Of a stretch of DNA of 23,604 nt, positions 8,015-15,569 are shown piece by piece. Positions within the stretch are counted from its first letter, which is position 1, and each line of letters begins with the position of its first letter. A program made the position numbers and the translations under genes. Source of the DNA: JAUVKT01 sp964634565 (GTDB lineage: Bacteria; Bacteroidota; Bacteroidia; Bacteroidales; VadinHA17); NCBI GenBank assembly GCA_964634565.1, contig CAZWLP010000038.1, positions 1-23,604 of the forward strand, in the 5' to 3' direction. Under the pieces are notes generated by a model that saw only the letters and a program-made list of their open reading frames with translations, was not told the DNA's origin and ran no database searches.

Positions 8015-8032
8015 TTGTTAATTAAATAACAG
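8015..8032. promoter_or_regulatory. Rex-like palindrome (site 2)
   Basis: TTGTTAATTAAATAACAG repeats the core of site 1 (16 of 18 bases the same) 131 bp downstream. It matches 12 of the 14 fixed positions of TTGTTAAnnnnTTAACAA. Unlike site 1 it is not part of a longer hairpin, so a terminator role is unlikely. Rex is the NADH/NAD+-sensing repressor of fermentative genes, which fits the downstream NAD-linked hydrogenase. Confidence 0.45.
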
Positions 8033-8077
8033 TAAGGTATTATAATAGTCAGATAATCAGGCATAAAGGAATTATAA

Positions 8078-8095
8078 CAGGGTATTTTCACCCTG
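8078..8095 (+). other. Small hairpin in the leader
   Basis: CAGGGT, loop ATTTTC, ACCCTG: a 6-bp perfect stem 94 nt before the receiver start. It may be a leader structure or a weak terminator; no T-run follows. Confidence 0.3.
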
Positions 8096-8189
8096 GTGAT
8101 GATTGCGGATTTAGCTCTAAAATATGGTTTTTCTTTTATGGATTTTTGTATTGAAAGTAATAAGCATTATCACACAAAAAAGCAGAATT

Positions 8190-8687
8190 ATGGAAACTAA
8201 AAAGAAAATTTTACTGGTCGACGATGATATTGATGTATTATCTGTAGTCGAAACTATACTGGAGAACGAAGGTTACGAAGTGATAACAGCCCTTAATAAA
8301 GAAGAAGGATTGGAAAAGGCTCGTAGCTTGAAACCTGATCTCGCAATACTGGATGTAATGATGACAACCCAGTTTGAAGGTTTTGAACTTGCTGAAACGC
8401 TGATAAAGAATGATGAATTTAGGAATATGCCCGTTATGATGCAGACTTCAATTGAAATATTTGAAGCAAATAACGATGATGTGATGAGGTTTGCACGCTA
8501 CTACAGGGAAAACATGGCAAGTAAGGAGATGGATATATTACTTGTACAGGATTATAAATCGAAGAAAGCAGGAGTAGACTACAAAGATACTGAAGGAAAT
8601 ATCCATTGGCTATCAGTAGATGGTTTTATTCGCAAGCCTGTAAATGCAAAATCACTTATTGAGAATATAGAAAGGGTATTAAACTAG
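8190..8687 (+). CDS. Stand-alone receiver protein with a large insertion before the last strand
   Basis: I chose the ATG at 8190 because it gives METKKKILLVDDDID, a normal receiver start. The 165-residue protein has the acidic pocket D11-D13 and phospho-acceptor D55 in LAILDVMM, and no output domain. A usual receiver is about 120 residues. Here about 40 extra residues sit between the strand-4 region (MPVMMQTSIEIF) and the final strand (GFIRKP, with the conserved Lys-Pro). The insertion is rich in Asp, Glu, Tyr and Lys and ends with GNIHWLSVDGF. The receiver at 14978 has a shorter insertion that also ends in a Trp segment (SWIKADKYL). It precedes hydC by 58 nt and is probably the first gene of the hydrogenase operon. 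Confidence 0.88.
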   Translation: METKKKILLVDDDIDVLSVVETILENEGYEVITALNKEEGLEKARSLKPDLAILDVMMTTQFEGFELAETLIKNDEFRNMPVMMQTSIEIFEANNDDVMRFARYYRENMASKEMDILLVQDYKSKKAGVDYKDTEGNIHWLSVDGFIRKPVNAKSLIENIERVLN

Positions 8688-8745
8688 TTTATGGTACCCG
8701 CCAGCAGTAAATTATTGTACTGAACTAATATTTGCAGACAAGAAT

Positions 8746-9207
8746 ATGAGTACACCAGAGATAATCAGGAAATACAAGGGGGTTGCCAGAGATAGCCTTA
8801 TCCCCCTGCTTCAGGATATTCAGGAATCTGAAGGGTGGCTTTCCGAGGAGGCACTTACTACAGTTGGAGAGCTATTAGACATGCCTGTTAGCCAGGTATA
8901 TGGAGTCGCTACTTTCTATAATCAATTCAGATTCCAGCCAAGAGGTAAATTTCATATACAGGTATGTCGAGGCACAGCCTGCCATGTGCTCGGTTCGGCC
9001 TCTGTACTTGAAGAAATAAAGAAGTTACTTAAAATAGATGTGGGTGAGACTACCAAAGATGGACTATTCAGTTTGGAAGTTGTTGCATGCATAGGTACCT
9101 GTGGCCTTGCACCTGTAATAAATATCGATGGCAACTTCCATGCAGGTGTAACACAATACTCTCTCCGGGAGATTATTAATTCATATAAAGAACAGGTTAA
9201 AAATTAG
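8746..9207 (+). CDS. hydC: NAD(H)-dependent [FeFe]-hydrogenase subunit HydC (NuoE-like)
   Basis: This is the small thioredoxin-fold [2Fe-2S] subunit of a trimeric HydABC hydrogenase, homologous to complex I NuoE. The 153 residues comprise an N-terminal helical part (LIPLLQDIQESEGWLSEEAL, VYGVATFYNQFRFQPRGK) and a [2Fe-2S] domain with ligands C74, C79, C115 and C119 in VCRGTACHVLG and VACIGTCGLAP. It passes electrons within the HydB/HydC module. The gene is 12 nt from hydB. A promoter-like AATATTTG (one mismatch to TAnnTTTG) lies 12 nt before the start but has no good -33 partner, so transcription from the upstream receiver gene is more likely. Confidence 0.93.
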   Translation: MSTPEIIRKYKGVARDSLIPLLQDIQESEGWLSEEALTTVGELLDMPVSQVYGVATFYNQFRFQPRGKFHIQVCRGTACHVLGSASVLEEIKKLLKIDVGETTKDGLFSLEVVACIGTCGLAPVINIDGNFHAGVTQYSLREIINSYKEQVKN

Positions 9208-9219
9208 AAAGTAAGAATA

Positions 9220-11160
9220 ATGATTAGCACAAAGGATTTTCTGTTAAAAGATATACTGGGCAAATCAAAGGGTTCATCAAATGATGGAGGAATTGAAACC
9301 AGACTAAGGGTACTAAGAAATGAAGTTGTTGATAAGCCTATAATATTTATTGGTGCAGGAACATGTGGATTAGGTGCTGGTGCAGGCAAAACACTCAAGT
9401 CGGTAAAAGCATATCTTGAAATGAATAAGATTGATGCCAGAGTGATTGAAACAGGTTGTATTGGTCTTTGCTCATCGGAGCCTTTAATGGATGTACAATT
9501 ACCTGGCAGATCAAGGTTGTGCTTCGAGAAAGTAAATGCTGAACAGGTTGATGGGATTCTTTCTTCTTTATTAGGATCCGGACGTGTTCCGGAGCATAAT
9601 ATCCTGGGGCAGTATTACGAAGAGGGAGCAGAACAATGGGATGGCATAAATGGTATAAATGATCATCCATTTTTTAAGCCACAGAAAAGGATTGTGCTTA
9701 AAAATTGCGGTGTACGCAATCCTGTAAGCATCGAAGAATACATTGCAGCAGGAGGATATATAAGCTACATTGATGTACTTAAGTCCTATTCCTCAGTACA
9801 GGTGTGTGATACAATTGAAAAGAGTGGTTTAAGAGGCCGGGGAGGAGGTGGTTTCTTAACAGGGAAAAAATGGAAGTTTGCTCAGGCACAGGTTAGCGAT
9901 CAGAAATATCTGGTTTGTAATGCCGATGAAGGAGACCCGGGTGCCTTTATGGACCGTGCTGTTATTGAAGGTGATCCGCACAGACTAATTGAAGGTATGG
10001 CTATTTCAGCCTATGGTATTGGCGCAACGCTCTCTTACGTTTATATAAGGGCCGAATATCCGCTTGCTCTGAAAAGATTAAATATTGCTCTGGAACAGGC
10101 CAGAGAATATGGTTTGCTGGGAAAGGATATATTTGGTTCAGGCATAGATTTTGAAATAAAGGTTAAAATGGGTGCGGGTGCGTTTGTCTGCGGAGAAGAG
10201 ACGGCCCTGATCCATAGTATTGAGGGTAAAAGAGGAATGCCCCGACCCAGACCACCTTTCCCTGCCACCGAAGGTCTTTTTGGTAAGCCAACCATTATTA
10301 ATAATGTAGAGACTCTTGCTAATATACCTTCAATAATTGAGATGGGGGACAAGAAGTATAGATCAATAGGAACAGAAAACAGTAAGGGGACAAAGGTATT
10401 TGCCCTTTCCGGAAAGGTAGCACTTACCGGATTGGTTGAGATACCTATGGGAACAACTCTCAGGGAGGTGATATTTGATATTGCAGGTGGAATAAGAGGA
10501 GGGAAGAAATTCAAGGCTGTGCAGATAGGTGGTCCCTCAGGTGGTTGTATCACAGAGCAAAACCTTGATATCAGGATCGATTATGATTCTCTTATTGACG
10601 TAGGGGCAATGATGGGATCAGGTGGATTGGTTGTGATGGATGAAGATACCTGCATGGTCGATGTAGCAAAGTTTTTTATGGACTTTATACAGAGAGAAAG
10701 TTGCGGTAAATGTATTCCCTGTCGTGAAGGAACAAGACGTATGCTGGAGATACTTGAAGATATAACTCATAAGCCTGCTAATGGAAGTAAACATCATGCG
10801 CTAAGAAGGTTTAAAGGCGTTTCACAGATTGAAAAACTTGGAAAAGTGATTAAAGAAACATCCTTATGCGGACTTGGTCAGACTGCACCTAACCCTGTAT
10901 TAAGTACTATTAAATGGTTCAGGGAAGAATATGAGGAGCATATCTTCGAAAGAGTCTGCAGGGCAGGTGTTTGTACATCATTAAGGACTTTCACTATCGA
11001 TGTAGATAAATGTACCGGGTGTACTATATGTTCAAGAAAGTGTCCTGCAAACGCGATTATCGGAAGTAAAAAATCACCTCACTTTATTATTGAGGAAAAG
11101 TGTATATCATGCGGAGCATGCGAACAGGCATGTAAGTTTGATGCAATAGTCATTAGTTAA
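9220..11160 (+). CDS. hydB: NAD(H)-dependent [FeFe]-hydrogenase subunit HydB (NuoF-like flavoprotein)
   Basis: This is the NADH- and FMN-binding diaphorase subunit of 646 residues. An N-terminal thioredoxin-like domain (41-120) has C49 in GAGTCGLGAG plus C80 and C84 in TGCIGLC; the fourth expected ligand is not at position 44 (Ile). The NuoF core has the FMN/NADH loop GLRGRGGGGFLTGKKW (203-218), CNADEGDPGAFMDR, CGEETALIHSIEGKRG, an SLBB segment, and a [4Fe-4S] site with C495, C498, C501 and C550. The C-terminus carries two ferredoxin [4Fe-4S] motifs (C598/601/604/608 and C628/631/634/638). This architecture is that of HydB of electron-bifurcating hydrogenases, where NADH and reduced ferredoxin are used together. 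It is followed by hydA after 30 nt. Confidence 0.95.
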   Translation: MISTKDFLLKDILGKSKGSSNDGGIETRLRVLRNEVVDKPIIFIGAGTCGLGAGAGKTLKSVKAYLEMNKIDARVIETGCIGLCSSEPLMDVQLPGRSRLCFEKVNAEQVDGILSSLLGSGRVPEHNILGQYYEEGAEQWDGINGINDHPFFKPQKRIVLKNCGVRNPVSIEEYIAAGGYISYIDVLKSYSSVQVCDTIEKSGLRGRGGGGFLTGKKWKFAQAQVSDQKYLVCNADEGDPGAFMDRAVIEGDPHRLIEGMAISAYGIGATLSYVYIRAEYPLALKRLNIALEQAREYGLLGKDIFGSGIDFEIKVKMGAGAFVCGEETALIHSIEGKRGMPRPRPPFPATEGLFGKPTIINNVETLANIPSIIEMGDKKYRSIGTENSKGTKVFALSGKVALTGLVEIPMGTTLREVIFDIAGGIRGGKKFKAVQIGGPSGGCITEQNLDIRIDYDSLIDVGAMMGSGGLVVMDEDTCMVDVAKFFMDFIQRESCGKCIPCREGTRRMLEILEDITHKPANGSKHHALRRFKGVSQIEKLGKVIKETSLCGLGQTAPNPVLSTIKWFREEYEEHIFERVCRAGVCTSLRTFTIDVDKCTGCTICSRKCPANAIIGSKKSPHFIIEEKCISCGACEQACKFDAIVIS

Positions 11161-11190
11161 GTAGTTTCAGAATAAGGAAAATTATTGAAT

Positions 11191-12915
11191 ATGTGTGTTA
11201 CAATAAATGTAAACGGATCAAATATAAGTGCAAGAAAGGGAGAAACAATTCTAAATGTACTTAAGGAAAATGGCATAAAGGTTCCTACCCTTTGTCATCT
11301 TAACAATATGTTTCCGACAGGGAGCTGCCGTATGTGTGTGGTGGAACATAAAAATAGCGGAAAACTGATTACTTCCTGCTCGTCGGTGGTTGAAGAAGGA
11401 ATGGAGATACTAACTCATTCTTCCCGCGTAACAGAAGCCAGAAAGGTAATAGTAGAGTTATTACTGAGTAATCATCCTGATGATTGCCTTTACTGCGTTA
11501 GAAATGGTAATTGTGAATTACAGGGATTATCTGAGGAACTCTGTGTAACTGAAAGAAGAATACAGGGACGAAAAAATAAGCTTCCGCTCGACACATCAAG
11601 TGTAAGTATTGTTAGAGATCCTGAGAAATGCATCCTGTGTGGAAGATGTATACGTGTGTGCGAAGAAGTAATGGGTGTAGCATGTATAGATTTTAGTAAA
11701 AGAGGGAGCAAGGCCATTGTTTCAACAGCCTTTGATAAAGGAATGAATACTTCCTCATGTGTGAATTGCGGACAGTGTATTATGGTATGTCCTACCGGAG
11801 CTCTTACAGAACAGAACCACTTTGCGGAAATAAAGGAAGCTCTTAACGATTCATCTAAAACAGTTGTTGTTCAGTATGCTCCTTCAATAAGTGTGTCGAT
11901 AGCTGAGGAACTGGGTATGAAGCCGGGTAAGGACATAGCTGGTATAATGAACGCTGCCCTCAGAAAGATCGGGTTTAAATACGTATTTGATACTTCTTTT
12001 GCTGCTGATCTTACAATAATGGAAGAATCAGCAGAATTAATCTCGAGGATTAAGGAAAATAAGAATCTGCCCCTTATTACAAGCTGTTGTCCTGCCTGGG
12101 TTAAATATGCAGAGGAGTTTGTTCCTGAACTGCTCCCCAATGTTTCGTCGTGTAAATCACCTCAACAGATGGCTGGAGCTGTAATAAAAAGCTATTTTGC
12201 AGATCAGAAAAATCTAAAAAAGGAGGATGTCTATTCAGTTTCAATAATGCCCTGTACAGCCAAGAAATTTGAAGCGCAGAGAGAGGAAATGACACATAAG
12301 GGAATAAGTGATGTTGATGCTGTACTTACTACGAGAGAGTTCGTTAAATTTATTAAATTGTTTGGAATAAATGTTCATGAGCTTGAGCCGGAGACTGCTA
12401 ACAATCCATTGGGTATACGATCTTCAGCTGGTAAAATATTCGGTAATACAGGAGGTGTTGCTGAAGCAGCTATAAGGACAGCTTACCATACACTAAGCGG
12501 CAAAGAATTAGTGCAATTCAAGATACCGGAGATAAGGGGATTCGCCGGACGCAAGGAAACCAGAATAAGCATAGGTGATATTGAAGTAGGAGTAGCAGTA
12601 GTAAATGGACTTGCCAATGCGAAGAAGCTTCTTGATGAAGTAAAAAATGGACGGAAGGATATTCACTTTATCGAAGTAATGGCATGTCCGGGTGGATGTG
12701 TTGCAGGTGGTGGACAGCCAATAAACCTCGATGAAAATGCTGTAAGGGAAAGAGCAAAATCTCTTTATAGAATAGATGATAACGAATCAATAAAAGTATC
12801 TCATAAAAACCCGGATGTTATTCATCTTTATGCAAATTTTCTGGGCAAACCAAATAGTCATAAAGCACACGAATTGCTTCATACACATTATCAGAAACGG
12901 GAAGTGATTAAGTAG
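11191..12915 (+). CDS. hydA: [FeFe]-hydrogenase catalytic subunit HydA
   Basis: The catalytic subunit reduces protons to H2 or oxidises H2. From the ATG at 11191 (preferred over a TTG two codons upstream) it has 574 residues, the same length as Clostridium pasteurianum CpI. N-terminal [2Fe-2S]: C35, C46, C49, C63. His-ligated [4Fe-4S]: H95, C99, C102, C108. Two [4Fe-4S]: C147/150/153/157 and C190/193/196/200. H-cluster: L1 TSCCPAW with proton-relay C299 and ligand C300, L2 MPCTAKKFE with C354, L3 EVMACPGGCVAGGGQP with C499 and C503. A small-subunit-like tail (AKSLYRIDD to LLHTHYQ) closes it. All key residues are intact, so an active enzyme is expected. The H-cluster maturases hydE, hydF and hydG are not in the window and must lie elsewhere. 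Confidence 0.97.
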   Translation: MCVTINVNGSNISARKGETILNVLKENGIKVPTLCHLNNMFPTGSCRMCVVEHKNSGKLITSCSSVVEEGMEILTHSSRVTEARKVIVELLLSNHPDDCLYCVRNGNCELQGLSEELCVTERRIQGRKNKLPLDTSSVSIVRDPEKCILCGRCIRVCEEVMGVACIDFSKRGSKAIVSTAFDKGMNTSSCVNCGQCIMVCPTGALTEQNHFAEIKEALNDSSKTVVVQYAPSISVSIAEELGMKPGKDIAGIMNAALRKIGFKYVFDTSFAADLTIMEESAELISRIKENKNLPLITSCCPAWVKYAEEFVPELLPNVSSCKSPQQMAGAVIKSYFADQKNLKKEDVYSVSIMPCTAKKFEAQREEMTHKGISDVDAVLTTREFVKFIKLFGINVHELEPETANNPLGIRSSAGKIFGNTGGVAEAAIRTAYHTLSGKELVQFKIPEIRGFAGRKETRISIGDIEVGVAVVNGLANAKKLLDEVKNGRKDIHFIEVMACPGGCVAGGGQPINLDENAVRERAKSLYRIDDNESIKVSHKNPDVIHLYANFLGKPNSHKAHELLHTHYQKREVIK

Positions 12916-12953
12916 TAGAAAACAGTAAACCAGGGAACGAGAGAAAAAATAAT

Positions 12954-14948
12954 ATGGCAACATTTACAGAAGATAACCCACTTGTTTATACAGTAAAAAA
13001 CCTGTGTAAGGTGTGCTATACCTGTGTCAGGGAATGTCCGGTAAAAGCTATCAGGATAATAAACGGACAGGCTGAAGTTATACCTGAAAGATGTATTGCA
13101 TGTGGTAACTGTGTAAATGTTTGCAGCCAGGGAGCAAAGGTTTACAGATATTCAATTGAAGAGCTTACCAGAACGCTTAAAGGAGAGTCGGACACTGTAG
13201 CATGTATTGCTCCCAGTTTCCCGGCTGAATTTACAGAGATAGACGACTATCATGTACTGGTTGGGATGCTAAGGAAATTAGGCTTTGACTATGTTACTGA
13301 GGTTTCATTTGGTGCTGATCTGGTTGCAGGAAAATATGCTGAGATATTTAGTGATGCGGCGAAAGGCCCGGTAATTACATCCGACTGTCCGGCTGTAGTA
13401 AACTATATCGAACACTATCACCCTTCACTTGTAAAGTACCTTGCTCCTGTAGCCTCACCTGCTATGGCTATTGCAGAGCTTGTAAGAAAGAAGTACGGTA
13501 AGGATAAGAAAATAGTTTTTATTGGACCCTGTGTTGCCAAAAAAGCAGAGTCAGATTATTTCTCTCATGTGATTACCTTTACCGAGCTGAGAGAGATGTT
13601 TCGTGTAAGCAATATAGAATCTGATAATGTGGAACTGTCAGACTTCGATCCTCCTGCATCAGGCAAGGGAGCATATTTTCCTGTAAACCACGGATTGTTA
13701 CAAACCATCGAGCGCAGAGAGGGTTTTGGTATAGGAGAGGTAATAACTGCTGAGGGACGGTCGAGGATGAAAGAGGCAGTAAAAAATTTCGAAGAAGGCA
13801 TACTTAGTAATCAACACCTGGAACTGCTTTGCTGCGATGGATGTATACAGGGGCCAGGTATGTCGCAAAAGGGATCTTCTTTTATAAAAAGGAAAAGAAT
13901 AAGTGAGTATGTGGAATCCAAAATGGATGCACTTAATATAGAAGAATGGAAGTCTGATATTGAGCAATACTCAGACCTGAAACTAAACAGAGGGTTCGAA
14001 GCTTCAGATCAGCGGCTCGAGAAACCATCATATAAGGAGATAGACAAGGTTCTTAAATCAATGGGAAGATTTGAAGAATCAGATATGCTAAACTGTGGTG
14101 CATGTGGGTATGAAACCTGTCGGGATCATGCAGCTGCTGTTGTTGAGGGCCTGGCTGAAACAGAAATGTGCCTGCCATATGCAATTGAAAAGCTCCATAA
14201 ATCTGTTGAGGATTTAAATATATCAAATGCCAGGCTGGCAGATACAAAGCAGGCTCTCAAGCAATCAGAAAAACTGGCAAGCATGGGACAGGTATCAGCC
14301 GGTATTGCTCATGAGCTCAATAACCCACTGGGGATAATAACTCTTTATAGCAGTATCCTAAGAGATGAGCTGAAAAAAGACAGCCAGGTATATGAGGATG
14401 TCACAATAATTGACGAACAGGCAGAAAGATGCAAGAAGATCGTTGGCGGCTTATTGAACTTTGCACGGAAGAACCAGGTTAAGCTTGAGGAATGTAATAT
14501 TATTGAATTTATTGAGCACAGCTTTAAGTCTGTAATTATTCCCGAGGGAATAGATCTGTATTTCAACCATAATATTAGCGACCCCTTAATCAGGATCGAC
14601 ACCGATCAGATGATGCAGGTTCTTACTAACCTTTTTAGAAATGCTATTGAAGCAATGAATGATCAGGGAAGTCTCGATATTAAACTGGATGAAACGGGTG
14701 ATGATATAATACTTAATATAAAAGACTCAGGACCAGGAATATCTGAGGAGAACATAGAAAAGATATTTACTCCTTTCTTTACAACGAAGGAAGCAGGTAA
14801 GGGAACAGGCCTTGGACTGCCACTTGCCTATGGGATAATTAAAATGCATAAGGGGAAAATTAATGTTTCTTCAAATAATAATCCTGAAAAAGGAGAAACA
14901 GGAACAACATTTACTATATCAATCCCTGCAAACAGAGATAATATTTAG
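12954..14948 (+). CDS. Sensory [FeFe]-hydrogenase-like protein fused to a histidine kinase
   Basis: The 664 residues carry, in order: a two-cluster ferredoxin domain (C18/21/24/28 and C47/50/53/57); an H-cluster-like domain (about 80-330); a Fes-type [4Fe-4S] motif C381-GA-C384-GYET-C389 with C406; a short coiled coil; and a HisKA/HATPase_c kinase with acceptor H453 in IAHELNNPLG, N box FRNAIEAM, G1 DSGPG and G2 GTGLGL. H-cluster ligands are kept: TSDC (C145), GPCVAKK (C193) and CCDGC (C293, C297). The proton-relay Cys of TSCCP is Asp144, and the Trp/GGGQP of true enzymes are lost, as in sensory HydS/HsfB-like proteins (group C in hydrogenase classification). It probably senses H2 or redox state and phosphorylates a neighbouring receiver; sensing is inferred. 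It lies in the hydCBA operon, 38 nt after hydA. Confidence 0.92.
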   Translation: MATFTEDNPLVYTVKNLCKVCYTCVRECPVKAIRIINGQAEVIPERCIACGNCVNVCSQGAKVYRYSIEELTRTLKGESDTVACIAPSFPAEFTEIDDYHVLVGMLRKLGFDYVTEVSFGADLVAGKYAEIFSDAAKGPVITSDCPAVVNYIEHYHPSLVKYLAPVASPAMAIAELVRKKYGKDKKIVFIGPCVAKKAESDYFSHVITFTELREMFRVSNIESDNVELSDFDPPASGKGAYFPVNHGLLQTIERREGFGIGEVITAEGRSRMKEAVKNFEEGILSNQHLELLCCDGCIQGPGMSQKGSSFIKRKRISEYVESKMDALNIEEWKSDIEQYSDLKLNRGFEASDQRLEKPSYKEIDKVLKSMGRFEESDMLNCGACGYETCRDHAAAVVEGLAETEMCLPYAIEKLHKSVEDLNISNARLADTKQALKQSEKLASMGQVSAGIAHELNNPLGIITLYSSILRDELKKDSQVYEDVTIIDEQAERCKKIVGGLLNFARKNQVKLEECNIIEFIEHSFKSVIIPEGIDLYFNHNISDPLIRIDTDQMMQVLTNLFRNAIEAMNDQGSLDIKLDETGDDIILNIKDSGPGISEENIEKIFTPFFTTKEAGKGTGLGLPLAYGIIKMHKGKINVSSNNNPEKGETGTTFTISIPANRDNI

Positions 14949-14977
14949 GTTGAAGGAATAATAAAACTATTATAAAA

Positions 14978-15367
14978 ATGAGTAAGAAAACGATTTTGAT
15001 AGCGGATGATGATGTTGATTATCTTGAGCAGCTCAGGTTTCATGTGGAAAGCTTCGGCTTTAAAACTATAACGGCAGGAAACGAGACAGAGTGTGTAGAT
15101 GCCTTTAAAGAAACTAAACCCGATCTGGCAATATTTGACCTTATGATGAACAACGACGATAGTGGATTTATTCTGGCATATAAAATGAAAAAATTATATC
15201 CCGATGTACCTATTATGATTGTTACTTCAGCATCATCGGTTACAGGAATAAATTTTGAGTCGGAGTCAGACTCAGAAAGAAGCTGGATTAAAGCAGATAA
15301 GTACCTTGCAAAAGGCATACGACCTGACCAGCTTCATCGCGAGATAAATAAATTGCTGAAGATATAG
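14978..15367 (+). CDS. Stand-alone receiver protein, likely partner of the H-cluster kinase
   Basis: This 129-residue single-domain response regulator lies 29 nt after the sensory kinase. The acidic pocket is D10-D12 in LIADDDVDYL and the phospho-acceptor is D54 in LAIFDLMM. A polar Glu/Ser/Asp insertion (GINFESESDSERSWIKAD) lies before the last strand KYLAKGIRPDQL. The Trp-containing insertion and the DLAI.D.MM signature relate it to the receiver at 8190. There is no DNA-binding domain, so it must act by protein contact, pass phosphate onward or act as a phosphate sink. It is the last gene before the second gap; whether the operon continues cannot be seen. Confidence 0.9.
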   Translation: MSKKTILIADDDVDYLEQLRFHVESFGFKTITAGNETECVDAFKETKPDLAIFDLMMNNDDSGFILAYKMKKLYPDVPIMIVTSASSVTGINFESESDSERSWIKADKYLAKGIRPDQLHREINKLLKI

Positions 15368-15401
15368 GATTATATGATTCAGGATTCAGGATTGGCAGAT
15401 T
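15368..15401 (+). repeat. GATT-rich short tandem repeat left of gap 2
   Basis: After the receiver stop, GATT recurs every 7-8 bases (GATTATAT, GATTCAG, GATTCAG, GATTGGCA, GATT) up to the N run. It is the same family as the octamers on the other side of the gap and in the same orientation. Confidence 0.6.
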
Positions 15402-15501
15402 NNNNNNNNNNNNNNNNNNNNNNNNNNNNNNNNNNNNNNNNNNNNNNNNNNNNNNNNNNNNNNNNNNNNNNNNNNNNNNNNNNNNNNNNNNNNNNNNNNN
15501 N
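15402..15501. other. Scaffold gap of 100 N
   Basis: Exactly 100 undetermined bases set inside AGATTnnn repeats on both sides. The true length is unknown; the break is most simply explained by the tandem repeat. Confidence 0.97.
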
Positions 15502-15549
15502 AGATTATCAGATTGGCAGATTATAAGATTATCAGATTAATAGATTGGA
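15502..15549 (+). repeat. Six tandem AGATTnnn octamers
   Basis: The units are AGATTATC, AGATTGGC, AGATTATA, AGATTATC, AGATTAAT and AGATTGGA in exact 8-bp register. They lie just upstream of the receiver-kinase gene; the first five bases are invariant. The same octamer recurs in reverse orientation after that gene. Confidence 0.75.
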
Positions 15550-15569
15550 GATAAATAAAAACAGTAAGA

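Larger units (their letters stand above)
7837..8189. other. 353-bp regulatory intergenic region before the hydrogenase operon
   Basis: This very AT-rich stretch has no credible gene. It holds a perfect 12-bp inverted repeat at 7878-7907, a near-copy of its core at 8015-8032 and a small hairpin at 8078-8095. A frame extends upstream from the receiver gene to 8124, but its codons look unlike a receiver N-terminus, so I treat it as leader. I could not place a convincing TTTG/TAnnTTTG promoter. Confidence 0.6.

Noticed and set aside
8124..8189. Extended N-terminus of the first receiver (22 extra residues, hydrophobic)
   Set aside because: Receivers normally begin 5-8 residues before the first strand, as the ATG at 8190 gives; the extension reads like AT-rich leader sequence.
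7890..8200. tRNA or riboswitch in the intergenic region before the hydrogenase operon
   Set aside because: No cloverleaf or known aptamer core could be recognised; only short palindromes and a 6-bp hairpin are present.
10041..10553. 170-codon minus-strand frame inside hydB
   Set aside because: It is low-complexity, Pro/Ile/Ser-rich sequence mirroring the NuoF core; hydB is intact on the other strand.
15502..15549. Possible CRISPR array
   Set aside because: The repeats are 8 bp in direct register with no unique spacers of regular length, and no cas genes are present.
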